A stretch of 64,000 nt of DNA. Source: Corynebacterium sp. BD556. Its GTDB lineage: Bacteria; Actinomycetota; Actinomycetes; Mycobacteriales; Mycobacteriaceae. How positions within the stretch are numbered: the first letter of the stretch is position 1; every line of letters starts with the position of its first letter. The position numbers were made by a program, and so were the translations under genes. Below, piece by piece: positions 29,928 through 38,082 of this stretch. The notes beneath the pieces were generated by a model. It saw nothing but the letters and a program-made list of their open reading frames with translations. It was not told the origin of the DNA and made no database searches. The stretch spans positions 930,001 through 994,000 of the forward strand of contig NZ_CP141643.1 of NCBI RefSeq assembly GCF_038452275.1, in the 5' to 3' direction.

Positions 29928-30290
29928 AGGGTTTACTCTCCTTGGTCTTTCCAGGCGATCGTCGGTGCCGCCTCTTTCTTCACGTGCAACAACCGCAAAT
30001 CTTAGCAGGTCGGCGACGTGTTCGCGCAGCTCGGGTGCGCGCATGGTGCACAGTCTGCACGATCTCACGTCGCGCACCATCGTGTGCTCGTAAACGGGCT
30101 TGTGTCTCACCTAGAATTTTTCAGCGCGGCCCAGCCGCATGATAAGCCCTGCTTGAGCGGTGTGAAGTTTTTGCCCGCAACTCTTGTGCATCGAGCAACA
30201 ACACGAAACTAAATGCATAAACCTGCCTCAACATGGGCGCAGCTTTAACCTTCCATAGCTGAGCAGGGTTTTTAACCCACCCAAAGGCAA
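29928..30290 (-). promoter_or_regulatory. rpsO-pnp intergenic region with structured pnp leader
   Basis: Between the pnp start and the rpsO terminator there is no supported gene. GGTGCGCG (30034-30041) pairs perfectly with CGCGCACC (30071-30078). An inner GTGCA/TGCAC hairpin sits at 30046-30060. Structured pnp leaders are known sites of RNase-based autoregulation in other bacteria, including between rpsO and pnp. That role here is an inference. Confidence 0.45.
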
Positions 30291-30328
30291 AAGCACCACC
30301 CCCGAAACGAATCGGGATGGCGGTGCTT
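30291..30328 (-). terminator. rpsO terminator
   Basis: The minus-strand transcript folds AAGCACCGCC with the later GGTGGTGCTT, with an inner TCGGG/CCCGA pairing, just after the rpsO stop. It is followed by TTTTG. It probably separates rpsO from pnp only partly. Confidence 0.75.
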
Positions 30329-30354
30329 GTTAGCTTATGTGCGCGTGGGGCTGC

Positions 30355-30624
30355 TTAGCGGCGCAGACCCAGACGGGAGATGAGGTCACGGTAGCGCTCA
30401 ACATTGTTGTCGCGCAGGTACTTCAACAGACCACGGCGGCGACCAACCAGCAGCAGCAGACCGCGGCGGGAGTGGTGGTCGTGCTTGTGGAACTTGAGGT
30501 GCTCGGTCAGGTTGTTAATGCGCTCAGTCAAAAGCGCGACCTGTGCCTCGGGGGAGCCGGTGTCTGTTTCGTGAACACCGTAGTTCTTCAGGATTTCAGC
30601 CTTCTTCTCAGTGGACAACGCCAT
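30355..30624 (-). CDS. rpsO: 30S ribosomal protein S15
   Basis: 89 residues, the standard S15 length, with the conserved [17 protein letters not shown] region that contacts 16S rRNA. A strong AAGGAGAAA site precedes the ATG. It is separated from pnp by a terminator-like hairpin and has its own promoter and structured leader. Confidence 0.99.
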   Translation of the reverse strand: MALSTEKKAEILKNYGVHETDTGSPEAQVALLTERINNLTEHLKFHKHDHHSRRGLLLLVGRRRGLLKYLRDNNVERYRDLISRLGLRR

Positions 30625-30665
30625 GAGTTTTCTCCTTGTATTTCAGTCCGCATTCCATGTCTTTG

Positions 30666-30762
30666 CCGGGGCGAGACCGCTGCGAACCACAGTCACTAGG
30701 TCGGTGTTGGACCTGCCCCGGAACGAGGTTAAAGGCTACAGCACCCGCAGCTGTATCTCCAA
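30666..30762 (-). promoter_or_regulatory. rpsO promoter and structured leader
   Basis: On the minus strand TTGGAG and TAGCCT are spaced by 18 nt (about 30733-30762) and resemble a sigma-A promoter. In the transcript, CCGGGGC (complement of 30715-30721) pairs with GCCCCGG (complement of 30666-30672) around a 42-nt loop, ending about 40 nt before the rpsO start. S15 commonly represses its own mRNA through leader structures; that role is inferred here. Confidence 0.4.
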
Positions 30763-30768
30763 AACCTT

Positions 30769-31722
30769 TTAGCTGCTGGCGCTCGCCAGCGCGCTAAGCC
30801 TGTGCATGAAGCGGCTGCGGAAGGCCTCGACATCAACGGAGACGGCAACGCGTGTGTTTGCGACCTGCCCGAGTCGGGTTTCATCACCGATGGTTCGTCC
30901 CCGCAGTGGTGCGGCGGTGTCGACTTTGAGGTTGAGTTCGACATAGGTCGCAAGATCTGGATCGATGGCTATTGCCACCGCCAGCGGGTCGTGCAGGCCA
31001 CAGCCGCCGAGGTGCGGGGAGGTCGTGGCGTAGGCGCCGATGTAGTAGTCGGCTAAAGCCGCGAGGACTTCTCCGCGCTTGGTGCCGAGCGATTTCCACT
31101 GTGCGGTATCTGCGCTGGTCAACAGTGTGCGCAAGGTGACATCGAGGCCGACCATGGTGACGTCGCGGGCGCGGCGGAACACAAGGTCAGCCGCTTCCGG
31201 GTCTTGATAGACATTGGCTTCGGAGCATGCCGTCACGTTGCCTGGCACGGTCAGCGCACCTGCCATCATGACGATGTGGGCATTGTCTGCGAAGCCTTTT
31301 GACGCCTCAATCGCCGCCGCGACGCTTGTCGACGGCCCCGTCGGAACAATCACCAGATCCTCACCGTAGCGTCGCACCGAGTCGATGAGGAAGTCGACGG
31401 CTGAAGTGTCTTGCGCAGCCCGTGCGGCGTCGGGGATTTCCACCTCACCGATGCCGTTGGCTCCGTGAATGAAAGAGGAGATCTCCGCGACCTCGAAACT
31501 GCTGCGTGTCCGCGCATGGCCAGGCCCGAGAAACACTGGTACGTGCGTTGCTCCGAACATCTCTAGCATCGCCAGGGAGTTTCTCGCCCCCTGTTCGACG
31601 GTGACGTTGCCGTAGGTGGCGGTCACGCCAATAAGTTCGACCTCCGGGCTGGCCAGGGCATAGGCCAGCGCCAGCGTGTCGTCGATGCCAGTGTCTAGAT
31701 CCAAGATCAGTGGGCGTGCCAT
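30769..31722 (-). CDS. inosine-uridine-type nucleoside hydrolase
   Basis: A 317-residue purine/pyrimidine ribonucleoside hydrolase. The N-terminal calcium-binding motif DLDTGIDDTLAL (Asp cluster) is near residue 7. The other family landmarks are VTATYGNV, MMAGALTVPGNVT and the later LHDPLAVA motif with the conserved His-Asp. The ATG at 31722 is 4 bp downstream of the ribF stop, so ribF and this gene form one transcript. The frame is open further upstream to 31770 but that would overlap ribF. Substrate preference cannot be read from sequence. Confidence 0.93.
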   Translation of the reverse strand: MARPLILDLDTGIDDTLALAYALASPEVELIGVTATYGNVTVEQGARNSLAMLEMFGATHVPVFLGPGHARTRSSFEVAEISSFIHGANGIGEVEIPDAARAAQDTSAVDFLIDSVRRYGEDLVIVPTGPSTSVAAAIEASKGFADNAHIVMMAGALTVPGNVTACSEANVYQDPEAADLVFRRARDVTMVGLDVTLRTLLTSADTAQWKSLGTKRGEVLAALADYYIGAYATTSPHLGGCGLHDPLAVAIAIDPDLATYVELNLKVDTAAPLRGRTIGDETRLGQVANTRVAVSVDVEAFRSRFMHRLSALASASS

Positions 31723-31726
31723 TGGC

Positions 31727-32707
31727 CTATTTCTCCGGTTCGTCAAGGATCCTGCGCGTGATCTCCACATCGCGCGCCATGTGCTCTAACAACTCATCGA
31801 CCGAGTCAAACTTGGTCATGTCACGCACCTTATCCACAAACTCAACGCGGGCTTGCCTGCCGTAGAGGTCAGCTTTTCGATCTAAAACGAAGGACTCCAC
31901 GCTGCGGCGAAGATCTCCAAAAGTCGGGTTGGTGCCTACCGATATGGCGGCTGGGTAGCGCACGCCGGGGTCCATATCGCCGTCGATAGCAGCCTCATCC
32001 ATGACGGTAAACCACCCCGCGTAGACGCCGTCGGCGGGCAGGGCACTGATGTCTTCGACGTACTGGTTGGCGGTAGGGTAGCCGAGTTCGCAGCCGCCGC
32101 GGCCGGCGCCGCGTTCAATAGGAGCAGTGACAGAGAAGTCGCGCCCCATGAACTCACGCGCCGTCTGCAGGTTGCCCTGCCGCAATTCCTCACGGATGGC
32201 GGTGGAACAGATGCGCACGTCGCCGTCGCTAAGCAAGCTCACCACTGTAACGCCGAGGCCGTTTTTCGCACCGAGTTCCGACATAGTTTTGGCGGTGCCT
32301 TCGGCGTTGCGTCCGAAGGTGAAGTTCTCCCCCACCACAACCTGGCGGGCGCGCAGTCGCCCGACGAGCGTGTCACGCACATAGGACGCTGGGCTGTCTC
32401 CAGCCAACTCTTTGCGAAAATCCACGACCACCATGTGGTCAACGCCGAGTTTTTCGATGTAGCGGGCCCGGTCCTCCAGCGTAAACAGGGCGCAGGGGGC
32501 GCGCCCCGGGGCAAAAACCGCCACTGGGTGAGGGTCAAAAGTAAGCACCACGCTAGGTACACCGAGAGCGCGGGCTTCTTCCACGGCTCGGGAAATGAGC
32601 AACTGGTGGCCCCTGTGCACCCCGTCGAAAACACCAATGGTGACTACCGTTCCGTCCGGTTGTCCGAAATCCTCAGGCACCGCGTCCAGACCACGCAAAA
32701 TATCCAC
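31727..32707 (-). CDS. ribF: bifunctional riboflavin kinase / FAD synthetase
   Basis: Makes FMN and FAD from riboflavin. 326 residues. The N-terminal FMN adenylyltransferase domain has GVFDGVHRGHQ near residue 24 and a later CSTAIRE segment. The C-terminal riboflavin kinase domain has GRGGCELGYPTAN and GTNPTFGD. The GTG at 32705-32707 gives the N-terminus typical of corynebacterial RibF (VDI-x-x-GL); the frame stays open to 32947, over truB on the other strand. It is divergent from truB with a 31-bp gap. Confidence 0.96.
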   Translation of the reverse strand: MDILRGLDAVPEDFGQPDGTVVTIGVFDGVHRGHQLLISRAVEEARALGVPSVVLTFDPHPVAVFAPGRAPCALFTLEDRARYIEKLGVDHMVVVDFRKELAGDSPASYVRDTLVGRLRARQVVVGENFTFGRNAEGTAKTMSELGAKNGLGVTVVSLLSDGDVRICSTAIREELRQGNLQTAREFMGRDFSVTAPIERGAGRGGCELGYPTANQYVEDISALPADGVYAGWFTVMDEAAIDGDMDPGVRYPAAISVGTNPTFGDLRRSVESFVLDRKADLYGRQARVEFVDKVRDMTKFDSVDELLEHMARDVEITRRILDEPEK

Positions 32708-32738
32708 GCCAGTTAGGTTACGGCATAATGTGGACACC

Positions 32739-33632
32739 ATGACCGATCCCCTCTCTACCTCCGGAATCGTGCTCGTTGACAAACCCGCAGGGATGACCAG
32801 CCACGATGTTGTCGCACGATTGCGTAGGTTCTTCGGCACCCGCAAGGTCGGCCACGCCGGGACACTGGATCCGCTGGCGACGGGACTACTCGTCGCCGGT
32901 ATTGAGCGCGGCACAAAACTGCTGGCCCACCTGGTGGCACAAGACAAGGTTTACTCCACCACCATCCGCCTGGGGGCGGCGACGGCGACAGATGACGCCG
33001 AGGGCGAGGTGACCTCGTTGACGGACGCATCGGGGGTAAGTGATGAGGATATGCGCCGGGCCATTGCCAAGCTACGCGGGGAGATCATGCAGGTTCCCTC
33101 GAAAGTTTCCGCGATCAAAATTAACGGCAAACGCGCCCACGAACTTGCCCGCGAAGGCGTCGATGTTGACATCCCTGCGCGCCCGGTGACCATCCATTCA
33201 TTCGACGTCCTCGACGTGCGCCGCAACGGCAACTTCGTCGATATTGACGCGCGGGTGCACTGCTCCTCGGGCACCTACATCCGCTCCCTGGCCCGCGATC
33301 TCGGCGCCGACCTCGGCGTCGGCGGTCACTTGACGGCGTTGCGGCGCGAAAAGGTTGGGGTTTTCACGCTTGACTGTGCCCACCCGCTTAGCCACCTTGA
33401 AACCCACCCCACCTTAAGCCTTACGCTCGACGAGGCTTTGCAAAGTGCGTGGCCGGTGGTAAACGTCACAGCCGTCGAATACGAGGCGCTGTCCATGGGA
33501 AAGTGGCTCGCCCCGCGCGGGCTCCAAGGCGTACACGCGGCGATCGGCCCCGATGGACGCGCCGTGGCCCTCGTCAAAGAGCAGGGCCAACGCTTGGCGA
33601 CGGTCTTCGTCGCCCGCCCCTCCACGCTCTAA
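32739..33632 (+). CDS. truB: tRNA pseudouridine(55) synthase
   Basis: Forms pseudouridine 55 in the T-loop of tRNAs. 297 residues, with the catalytic Asp44 in HAGTLDPLATG and the family segments VDKPAGMTSHD and GTYIRSLARDLG. The ATG at 32739 has no Shine-Dalgarno. A CATAAT hexamer lies about 12 bp upstream, so the mRNA may be leaderless or nearly so. It is divergent from ribF and converges with the PPTase gene with 3 bp of stop overlap (33629-33632). Confidence 0.96.
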   Translation: MTDPLSTSGIVLVDKPAGMTSHDVVARLRRFFGTRKVGHAGTLDPLATGLLVAGIERGTKLLAHLVAQDKVYSTTIRLGAATATDDAEGEVTSLTDASGVSDEDMRRAIAKLRGEIMQVPSKVSAIKINGKRAHELAREGVDVDIPARPVTIHSFDVLDVRRNGNFVDIDARVHCSSGTYIRSLARDLGADLGVGGHLTALRREKVGVFTLDCAHPLSHLETHPTLSLTLDEALQSAWPVVNVTAVEYEALSMGKWLAPRGLQGVHAAIGPDGRAVALVKEQGQRLATVFVARPSTL

Positions 33633-34327
33633 ACCGCCAACCGGTTAGGGCGCCGAAGCCGCGCCTCCAGCGAGCGAGTGACAAACGCCGAGGCAATAAT
33701 GTAGCCGCTGCGCAACTGCCACCGACCTTCAAAGAAAGGCAACGGCGTGGGACGCGCCAGGATATAGGCCAAAAAGGTGCCGTCATCGCGGATGTCCACC
33801 TCAGCGTCATGAAAACCCAACCAACGCCTCGTCAACGGAAACCAACATTTGTAGGTAGCCTCTTTGGCGCAAAAAACCAGTCGGTCAGCCCAGTCGATGC
33901 TTTCTGCGCGCATCTTTTCAATGGCGATGCGCTCACGCGCCCGCGCGATCTCCCCCACTACCTCCGGCGGCAGCGGGGCGGCCGGTTCAGCGTCCAACCC
34001 GATTGACAGCACGTGGCTCGTCGGCGCCGCCACAGCCGCACGAAACCCCTCCGTGTGCGTCAGCGAGCCAGTGTATCCATCCGGCCACAAAGGCATCCCG
34101 CGGTCGCCGCGCAAGATCGCCTCCTTTGAGTTAACTCCAAGCTCCTCCAAGGCTTGGTGGGCACACCAGCGGGCGTCTCCGAACTCTCCTTTCCGCAGGT
34201 CGACCGCCTGGCTGACCAAGCCCTGTTCCTCCGGGTGCAAGTCCCGGTAATTGGTTAGATCCGGGGAGGTTCCGGTGTGGATATAGATAAAGCGCGCCTG
34301 TGAGGGGAAAAGATCCAAGTCCTGCAT
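33629..34327 (-). CDS. 4'-phosphopantetheinyl transferase
   Basis: A 232-residue Sfp/EntD-type transferase that activates carrier domains of fatty-acid, polyketide or peptide synthases with phosphopantetheine. The Mg2+-binding motif GLDAEP is near residue 125. The second motif has the W/F-x-x-KEA-x-x-K form (FCAKEATYKC). In Corynebacteriales this class (PptT/PptA) is needed for FAS-I and Pks13, that is, mycolate synthesis; the target here is inferred. The ATG overlaps the upstream phosphoesterase stop by one base, so the two are coupled. Confidence 0.93.
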   Translation of the reverse strand: MQDLDLFPSQARFIYIHTGTSPDLTNYRDLHPEEQGLVSQAVDLRKGEFGDARWCAHQALEELGVNSKEAILRGDRGMPLWPDGYTGSLTHTEGFRAAVAAPTSHVLSIGLDAEPAAPLPPEVVGEIARARERIAIEKMRAESIDWADRLVFCAKEATYKCWFPLTRRWLGFHDAEVDIRDDGTFLAYILARPTPLPFFEGRWQLRSGYIIASAFVTRSLEARLRRPNRLAV

Positions 34328-35127
34328 TAGCTCTCCACCTCCATCACCGGGTACGGCCAAGGAAATGTTTCCGCTCGACTCTGCCACTCGCGGGGGTAAC
34401 CCAGGGAAACCTCGATGTGCTCGGTGTCGTCGACAGTTATCACACCCGGCATGTGCAGGTGGCCGTAGATCACTTTCTGCGCGTTATACCTCCGACCCCA
34501 GCCGCGTGTGTGCCTGGTGCCGCACCACAGGCCGATCTCGGGCCACTGCAAACGCTGGATCGGTTCCTGAACAAGCGGCCAGTGGTTAACGAGGATCGTG
34601 GGGCCGTCAATACGCGACAAACGCTTCGTGGTGTAGGCGAGACGGTCCCAGCACCAAGCGCGCACATCAACAAACGGCGCGATGGCGAACTCGTCAGTCA
34701 TCATTAGGTTTTTCTCCCGCGCCGCCGCCACCGCCTCCTCCACTGTCATGCCAGCGCCGCGGAAGGAATAATCGTAGAGGGTGAAAAGGGGCGCGATAGT
34801 GACCCCATGGAAAACCGGGTACGGGTCTTCGGGGGTAATCACTCCTATCTCACGCAGCGCCTGCACCAAGGCGGAATACTTCTCCCTACCGCGGTAACGG
34901 TCGGTTGAACGGGAGAACAGTTCGTGGTTGCCCGGCGACCAGATAACGGTGTCGAAGCGCTCCACCAACTGCTTCATCGTGCGCACGATCAAGTCCATTT
35001 TCTCCGCCACATCACCAGCGACAATCAGCCAGTCGGAAGGATCCGCCGGCAAAATCGCATCAATGCGGGGCTTATTCGCTTTCACTGCGGCGTGCAGGTC
35101 CGCGACGGCCCACAGGGTTGTGGTCAT
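34327..35127 (-). CDS. calcineurin-like metallophosphoesterase
   Basis: A 266-residue enzyme with all five metal-binding motifs of the calcineurin-like fold: D-x-H at residues 10-12 (ADLH), GDVAE, GNHEL, NHWP and GHLH. The substrate is unknown. It is tightly linked to the PPTase gene (1-bp overlap), which is common in Actinobacteria. In M. tuberculosis pptT sits beside Rv2795c, a phosphoesterase of this kind reported as PptH, able to remove phosphopantetheine. That antagonistic pairing is the best functional guess here. Confidence 0.92.
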   Translation of the reverse strand: MTTTLWAVADLHAAVKANKPRIDAILPADPSDWLIVAGDVAEKMDLIVRTMKQLVERFDTVIWSPGNHELFSRSTDRYRGREKYSALVQALREIGVITPEDPYPVFHGVTIAPLFTLYDYSFRGAGMTVEEAVAAAREKNLMMTDEFAIAPFVDVRAWCWDRLAYTTKRLSRIDGPTILVNHWPLVQEPIQRLQWPEIGLWCGTRHTRGWGRRYNAQKVIYGHLHMPGVITVDDTEHIEVSLGYPREWQSRAETFPWPYPVMEVES

Positions 35128-35166
35128 GCCTTTATTGCTACCACAGCACCACTCCCCGACCTGCCC

Positions 35167-36495
35167 TCACCTCACCCCCACTCGCGCCCACTTCATGGAA
35201 TTAAAACGCATCACGACACCGACGAGGCGTACCAGCAAAGAGACCACGTGGCCGACCCAAATCCCCGTCAGACCCCACCCGAAAACCAGGGCGGCGAAAA
35301 CAAAAGGCACCAAGCCGATCACGATGGAGCCCACCGTCAGATTGCGCAGAAAAGCCGCATCTGCCGCGCCCAGCAAAACACCGTCGAGAGCAAAGACCAC
35401 ACCGCCAACCACGATCATGGCGATAAGGAGCCACCACGGAAAGTAAAGAACTTCTCGCACACGCACATCAGCGGTGAAAATCGACTGGATCGGCCCCGCC
35501 AGAAAAACAAAAACCGCCGCGAGAACAAGAGAAAACCAGACTGAGAACTTCGTGACCTGGATCCCGACAGACTTCGCTTCACGTGGCTTGCCCTGACCTA
35601 AATACGACCCAGTCAACGTCTGGGCGGCGATAGCCAAAGAATCCAAAACAAGAGTGAGAAACATCCACAACTGCAGCAGGATCTGATGCGCCGCCAACGA
35701 GGCTGCACCGAAGCGCCCGGCGACAGCTGCGGCAGCAAAAAAGGAGACTTGGAAAGAAAAAGAACGCAAGATGAGGTCGCGGCCGAGCACGAGCTGTTTG
35801 CCCATCACCCGCGGCCGCGGCGCCCACGAACCCTGGTGCTCACGGGCAAGTACCACCAGAAACAACGTGGCGATAATGCCCATGCCGATGACATTGGACA
35901 CCGCGGAGCCGACCAGCCCGTAGGCAGAGACCAAAAAGGGCAGACTGATCGCTCCTGGGATAAGCCCGCACAGGGTGAGGAGGAAGGGCAACCGAGTGTT
36001 CTGGACGCCACGCAGCCAACCATTGCCCGCCATAATGAGCAAAACCATGGGAATGGCCAGTGCAGCCACGCGCATCCAGCGCGTGGCCAAGAGTGCGGTT
36101 GCGGGGTCGTCGCTCAGCAAGAAAGCCATCGGGTAAGCAAAAGCCCACACCAAAGCCATCAACAAAGCACCAACGGCAACCGCAAGCCAGGTAGCCTGCA
36201 CCCCCTCAGCAACAGCTTCACGACGCTTCCCCGCCCCGAAAAGGCGCGAAGCCCGCGCCGTAGTGCCATAGGACAAAAAGGTTAGCTGCGTCGTCACCGC
36301 CGACTGCACTGCGGTCCCCGCCGCGAGCGCAGCGAGCTGCTGCGTCCCAAGCCTTCCCACCACAGCGGTGTCTAAAAGTAAGTAAAGCGGATTCGCGGCA
36401 AGCACTCCCAAAGCTGGCAACGCCAACCCCAGAATCCGGCGGGCGGAGACCTGCGTGCCAGCAGCGAAAGGACCTGACTGGTTATCGCCACTCAT
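35167..36495 (-). CDS. dinF: MATE-family efflux transporter (DinF type)
   Basis: A 442-residue inner-membrane protein with about twelve transmembrane segments in two MatE repeats, each starting with a helix that carries the P-L-x-x-L-x-D-T-A-V-V-G-like motif (first copy PLYLLLDTAVVGRLG near residue 40). It probably exchanges cations for drugs or metabolites; the substrate is unknown. ATG 36495 overlaps the nrnA stop in an ATGA arrangement. The open frame reaching 36639 would overlap nrnA and is rejected. Confidence 0.93.
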   Translation of the reverse strand: MSGDNQSGPFAAGTQVSARRILGLALPALGVLAANPLYLLLDTAVVGRLGTQQLAALAAGTAVQSAVTTQLTFLSYGTTARASRLFGAGKRREAVAEGVQATWLAVAVGALLMALVWAFAYPMAFLLSDDPATALLATRWMRVAALAIPMVLLIMAGNGWLRGVQNTRLPFLLTLCGLIPGAISLPFLVSAYGLVGSAVSNVIGMGIIATLFLVVLAREHQGSWAPRPRVMGKQLVLGRDLILRSFSFQVSFFAAAAVAGRFGAASLAAHQILLQLWMFLTLVLDSLAIAAQTLTGSYLGQGKPREAKSVGIQVTKFSVWFSLVLAAVFVFLAGPIQSIFTADVRVREVLYFPWWLLIAMIVVGGVVFALDGVLLGAADAAFLRNLTVGSIVIGLVPFVFAALVFGWGLTGIWVGHVVSLLVRLVGVVMRFNSMKWARVGVR

Positions 36496-37493
36496 CGAAT
36501 CTCGCGAAGGATCCCTTCCACCACCTCGTCGCTTAGTCCCCCGGCGCTGAAACCCGCGGCCGGCACATGCCCCCCGCCGCCCAGCCGCGCGGCTACCTGT
36601 GACACATCTATCCGGCTTGAGCGCAGCGAAACGCTCCACCGCCCGGGCCCTTGCCCCTTGAGCACCACGCCGACATCACAACCAGCGAGGGTGCGCGAAT
36701 AATCGATGACGCTTTCAACCGCCGACTGGCCCATCGCGACGTGCAACTCCGGCTCGATCGTGAACACGGCGACCTTGTAGCCACCAGCGGTATACCACTT
36801 CACTCCCGCCAACACGCTGCCGAGGCGGCGCAGATCCTCACCATCCATCTCGTCCATCAACTCAAGGGCGATCTGGCGAGTATCCAAGCCGAAGCCAATC
36901 AGCTCCGCCGCCAACAAGTGCATGCGCGGCGTGCCCCAGCGGAAACTACCCGTGTCGGTAACCAAACCCGCGTACAGGCAGTAGGCGATATCCCGGTCGA
37001 GTTCGACGCCGAGGTAAGAGATCAACTCCCGCACAAGCACTGTCGTCGACTCAGAAATAGTTACCAAGTTCACACCGCCGAAACCAGGATTCGTTTCATG
37101 GTGGTCGATGACAATGACGCTGTCGCGGCGCTTGGCGATCGGAGCGGCGAACGCACCAGTCCTATCAATCGAAGCACAGTCGACGGTGACCACCAGATCA
37201 GCCTCGGGAAGCTCCGTGACGTAACTAATTTCCTCAACACCCGGGATACCGTCAAGGTTGTCGGGATGTTTGAACCTTTGCCCGATGCACACGGAAGCGT
37301 CAAGGCCTACCTTGCGCAGGGCTTGCGCCAAGGAACAGGCGGAGCCCACCGCGTCAGCATCAGGACGGATGTGGGCCACAACCACCACGGAAGATGCCGC
37401 GCGTAAACGAGCGGCAATTTCTGCGAAAGTACCGCTCAGCTCCGGAAACAATCTCCCCTCCGGGCTCGGCCTATGACGTACAAAACTTTCCAT
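36492..37493 (-). CDS. nrnA: bifunctional oligoribonuclease / pAp phosphatase, DHH/DHHA1 family
   Basis: A 333-residue phosphoesterase degrading short RNA oligomers and possibly 3'-phosphoadenosine 5'-phosphate or cyclic dinucleotide linear products. The DHH domain has HIRPDADAVGS and IDHHETN, and the C-terminal DHHA1 domain has GGGGHVPAAGF. It is embedded directly between rbfA (adjacent start and stop) and dinF (4-bp overlap). The location beside rbfA, infB and nusA is conserved in Actinobacteria. Confidence 0.95.
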   Translation of the reverse strand: MESFVRHRPSPEGRLFPELSGTFAEIAARLRAASSVVVVAHIRPDADAVGSACSLAQALRKVGLDASVCIGQRFKHPDNLDGIPGVEEISYVTELPEADLVVTVDCASIDRTGAFAAPIAKRRDSVIVIDHHETNPGFGGVNLVTISESTTVLVRELISYLGVELDRDIAYCLYAGLVTDTGSFRWGTPRMHLLAAELIGFGLDTRQIALELMDEMDGEDLRRLGSVLAGVKWYTAGGYKVAVFTIEPELHVAMGQSAVESVIDYSRTLAGCDVGVVLKGQGPGRWSVSLRSSRIDVSQVAARLGGGGHVPAAGFSAGGLSDEVVEGILREIR

Positions 37494-37928
37494 CTAGTCA
37501 TCCATTCCCTTATACGGATTGCCCTCACCGGCGGGTTTCGCGTTCTCACGCAGCTTCGCCAACTCCGCGTCGCGCTCACGCGCCCGGTTGAACAACTCCT
37601 CCATACGTGCCGACGCCTCAGGCACCATGTCTTGCTCAAAAGACAACGTCGGGGTAAACCGCACCCCCAACTGATCGCCGACGATCTTGCGCAACTGGCC
37701 GCGGGCGCGAGCCAGCGCTTGCGCCGCAGCTTCATAATCAGGCTCATCATCGATGTCCCTGCCGCGAGCGGTGTAGTACACCTTCGCGTCGTGGAGATCT
37801 CCCGTCACCCTGACATCGGTGATGGTGATAAGTTCCAGACGACGGTCTTTGAACTCGCGCTCGATTGCACTCGCCACGATCTCCTGGATGCGCTTCGCCA
37901 GGCGCTGGGCACGAGGGTTCTCAGCCAT
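37494..37928 (-). CDS. rbfA: 30S ribosome-binding factor RbfA
   Basis: A 144-residue KH-fold assembly factor for the 30S subunit (cold-shock and 16S maturation). It has the typical start, ADRIAK-like ([13 protein letters not shown]), and the [12 protein letters not shown] strand, with a charged C-terminal tail. Its stop abuts the nrnA start. An intrinsic terminator-like hairpin lies between infB and rbfA, so rbfA depends on readthrough or its own promoter. Confidence 0.96.
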   Translation of the reverse strand: MAENPRAQRLAKRIQEIVASAIEREFKDRRLELITITDVRVTGDLHDAKVYYTARGRDIDDEPDYEAAAQALARARGQLRKIVGDQLGVRFTPTLSFEQDMVPEASARMEELFNRARERDAELAKLRENAKPAGEGNPYKGMDD

Positions 37929-38012
37929 CGAAATCTCCTTTAGACAGCGGATAGTTTCCCCGATATCCTACCGTGCCCCTTCCACGCGTCAGAGGGCGCG
38001 TCTATCGGCACA

Positions 38013-38062
38013 AAAACCGGCCCCTCCCCCTCGTTGACAACGATGAAAGGGGCGGGGCCGGA
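38013..38062 (-). terminator. infB terminator
   Basis: In the minus-strand transcript CCGGCCCC-G-CCCC pairs with GGGG-A-GGGGCCGG, and TTTTT follows (38013-38017). It lies 20 bp after the infB stop. A strong GC stem plus U run is the classical intrinsic terminator form. Confidence 0.85.
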
Positions 38063-38082
38063 ATCTCAAGGCTCACGCCGCG

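Noticed and set aside
29928..30110. 61-residue N-terminal extension of PNPase
   Set aside because: A good ribosome binding site precedes TTG 29927, and the extension has Arg/Cys-rich composition unlike PNPase N-termini.
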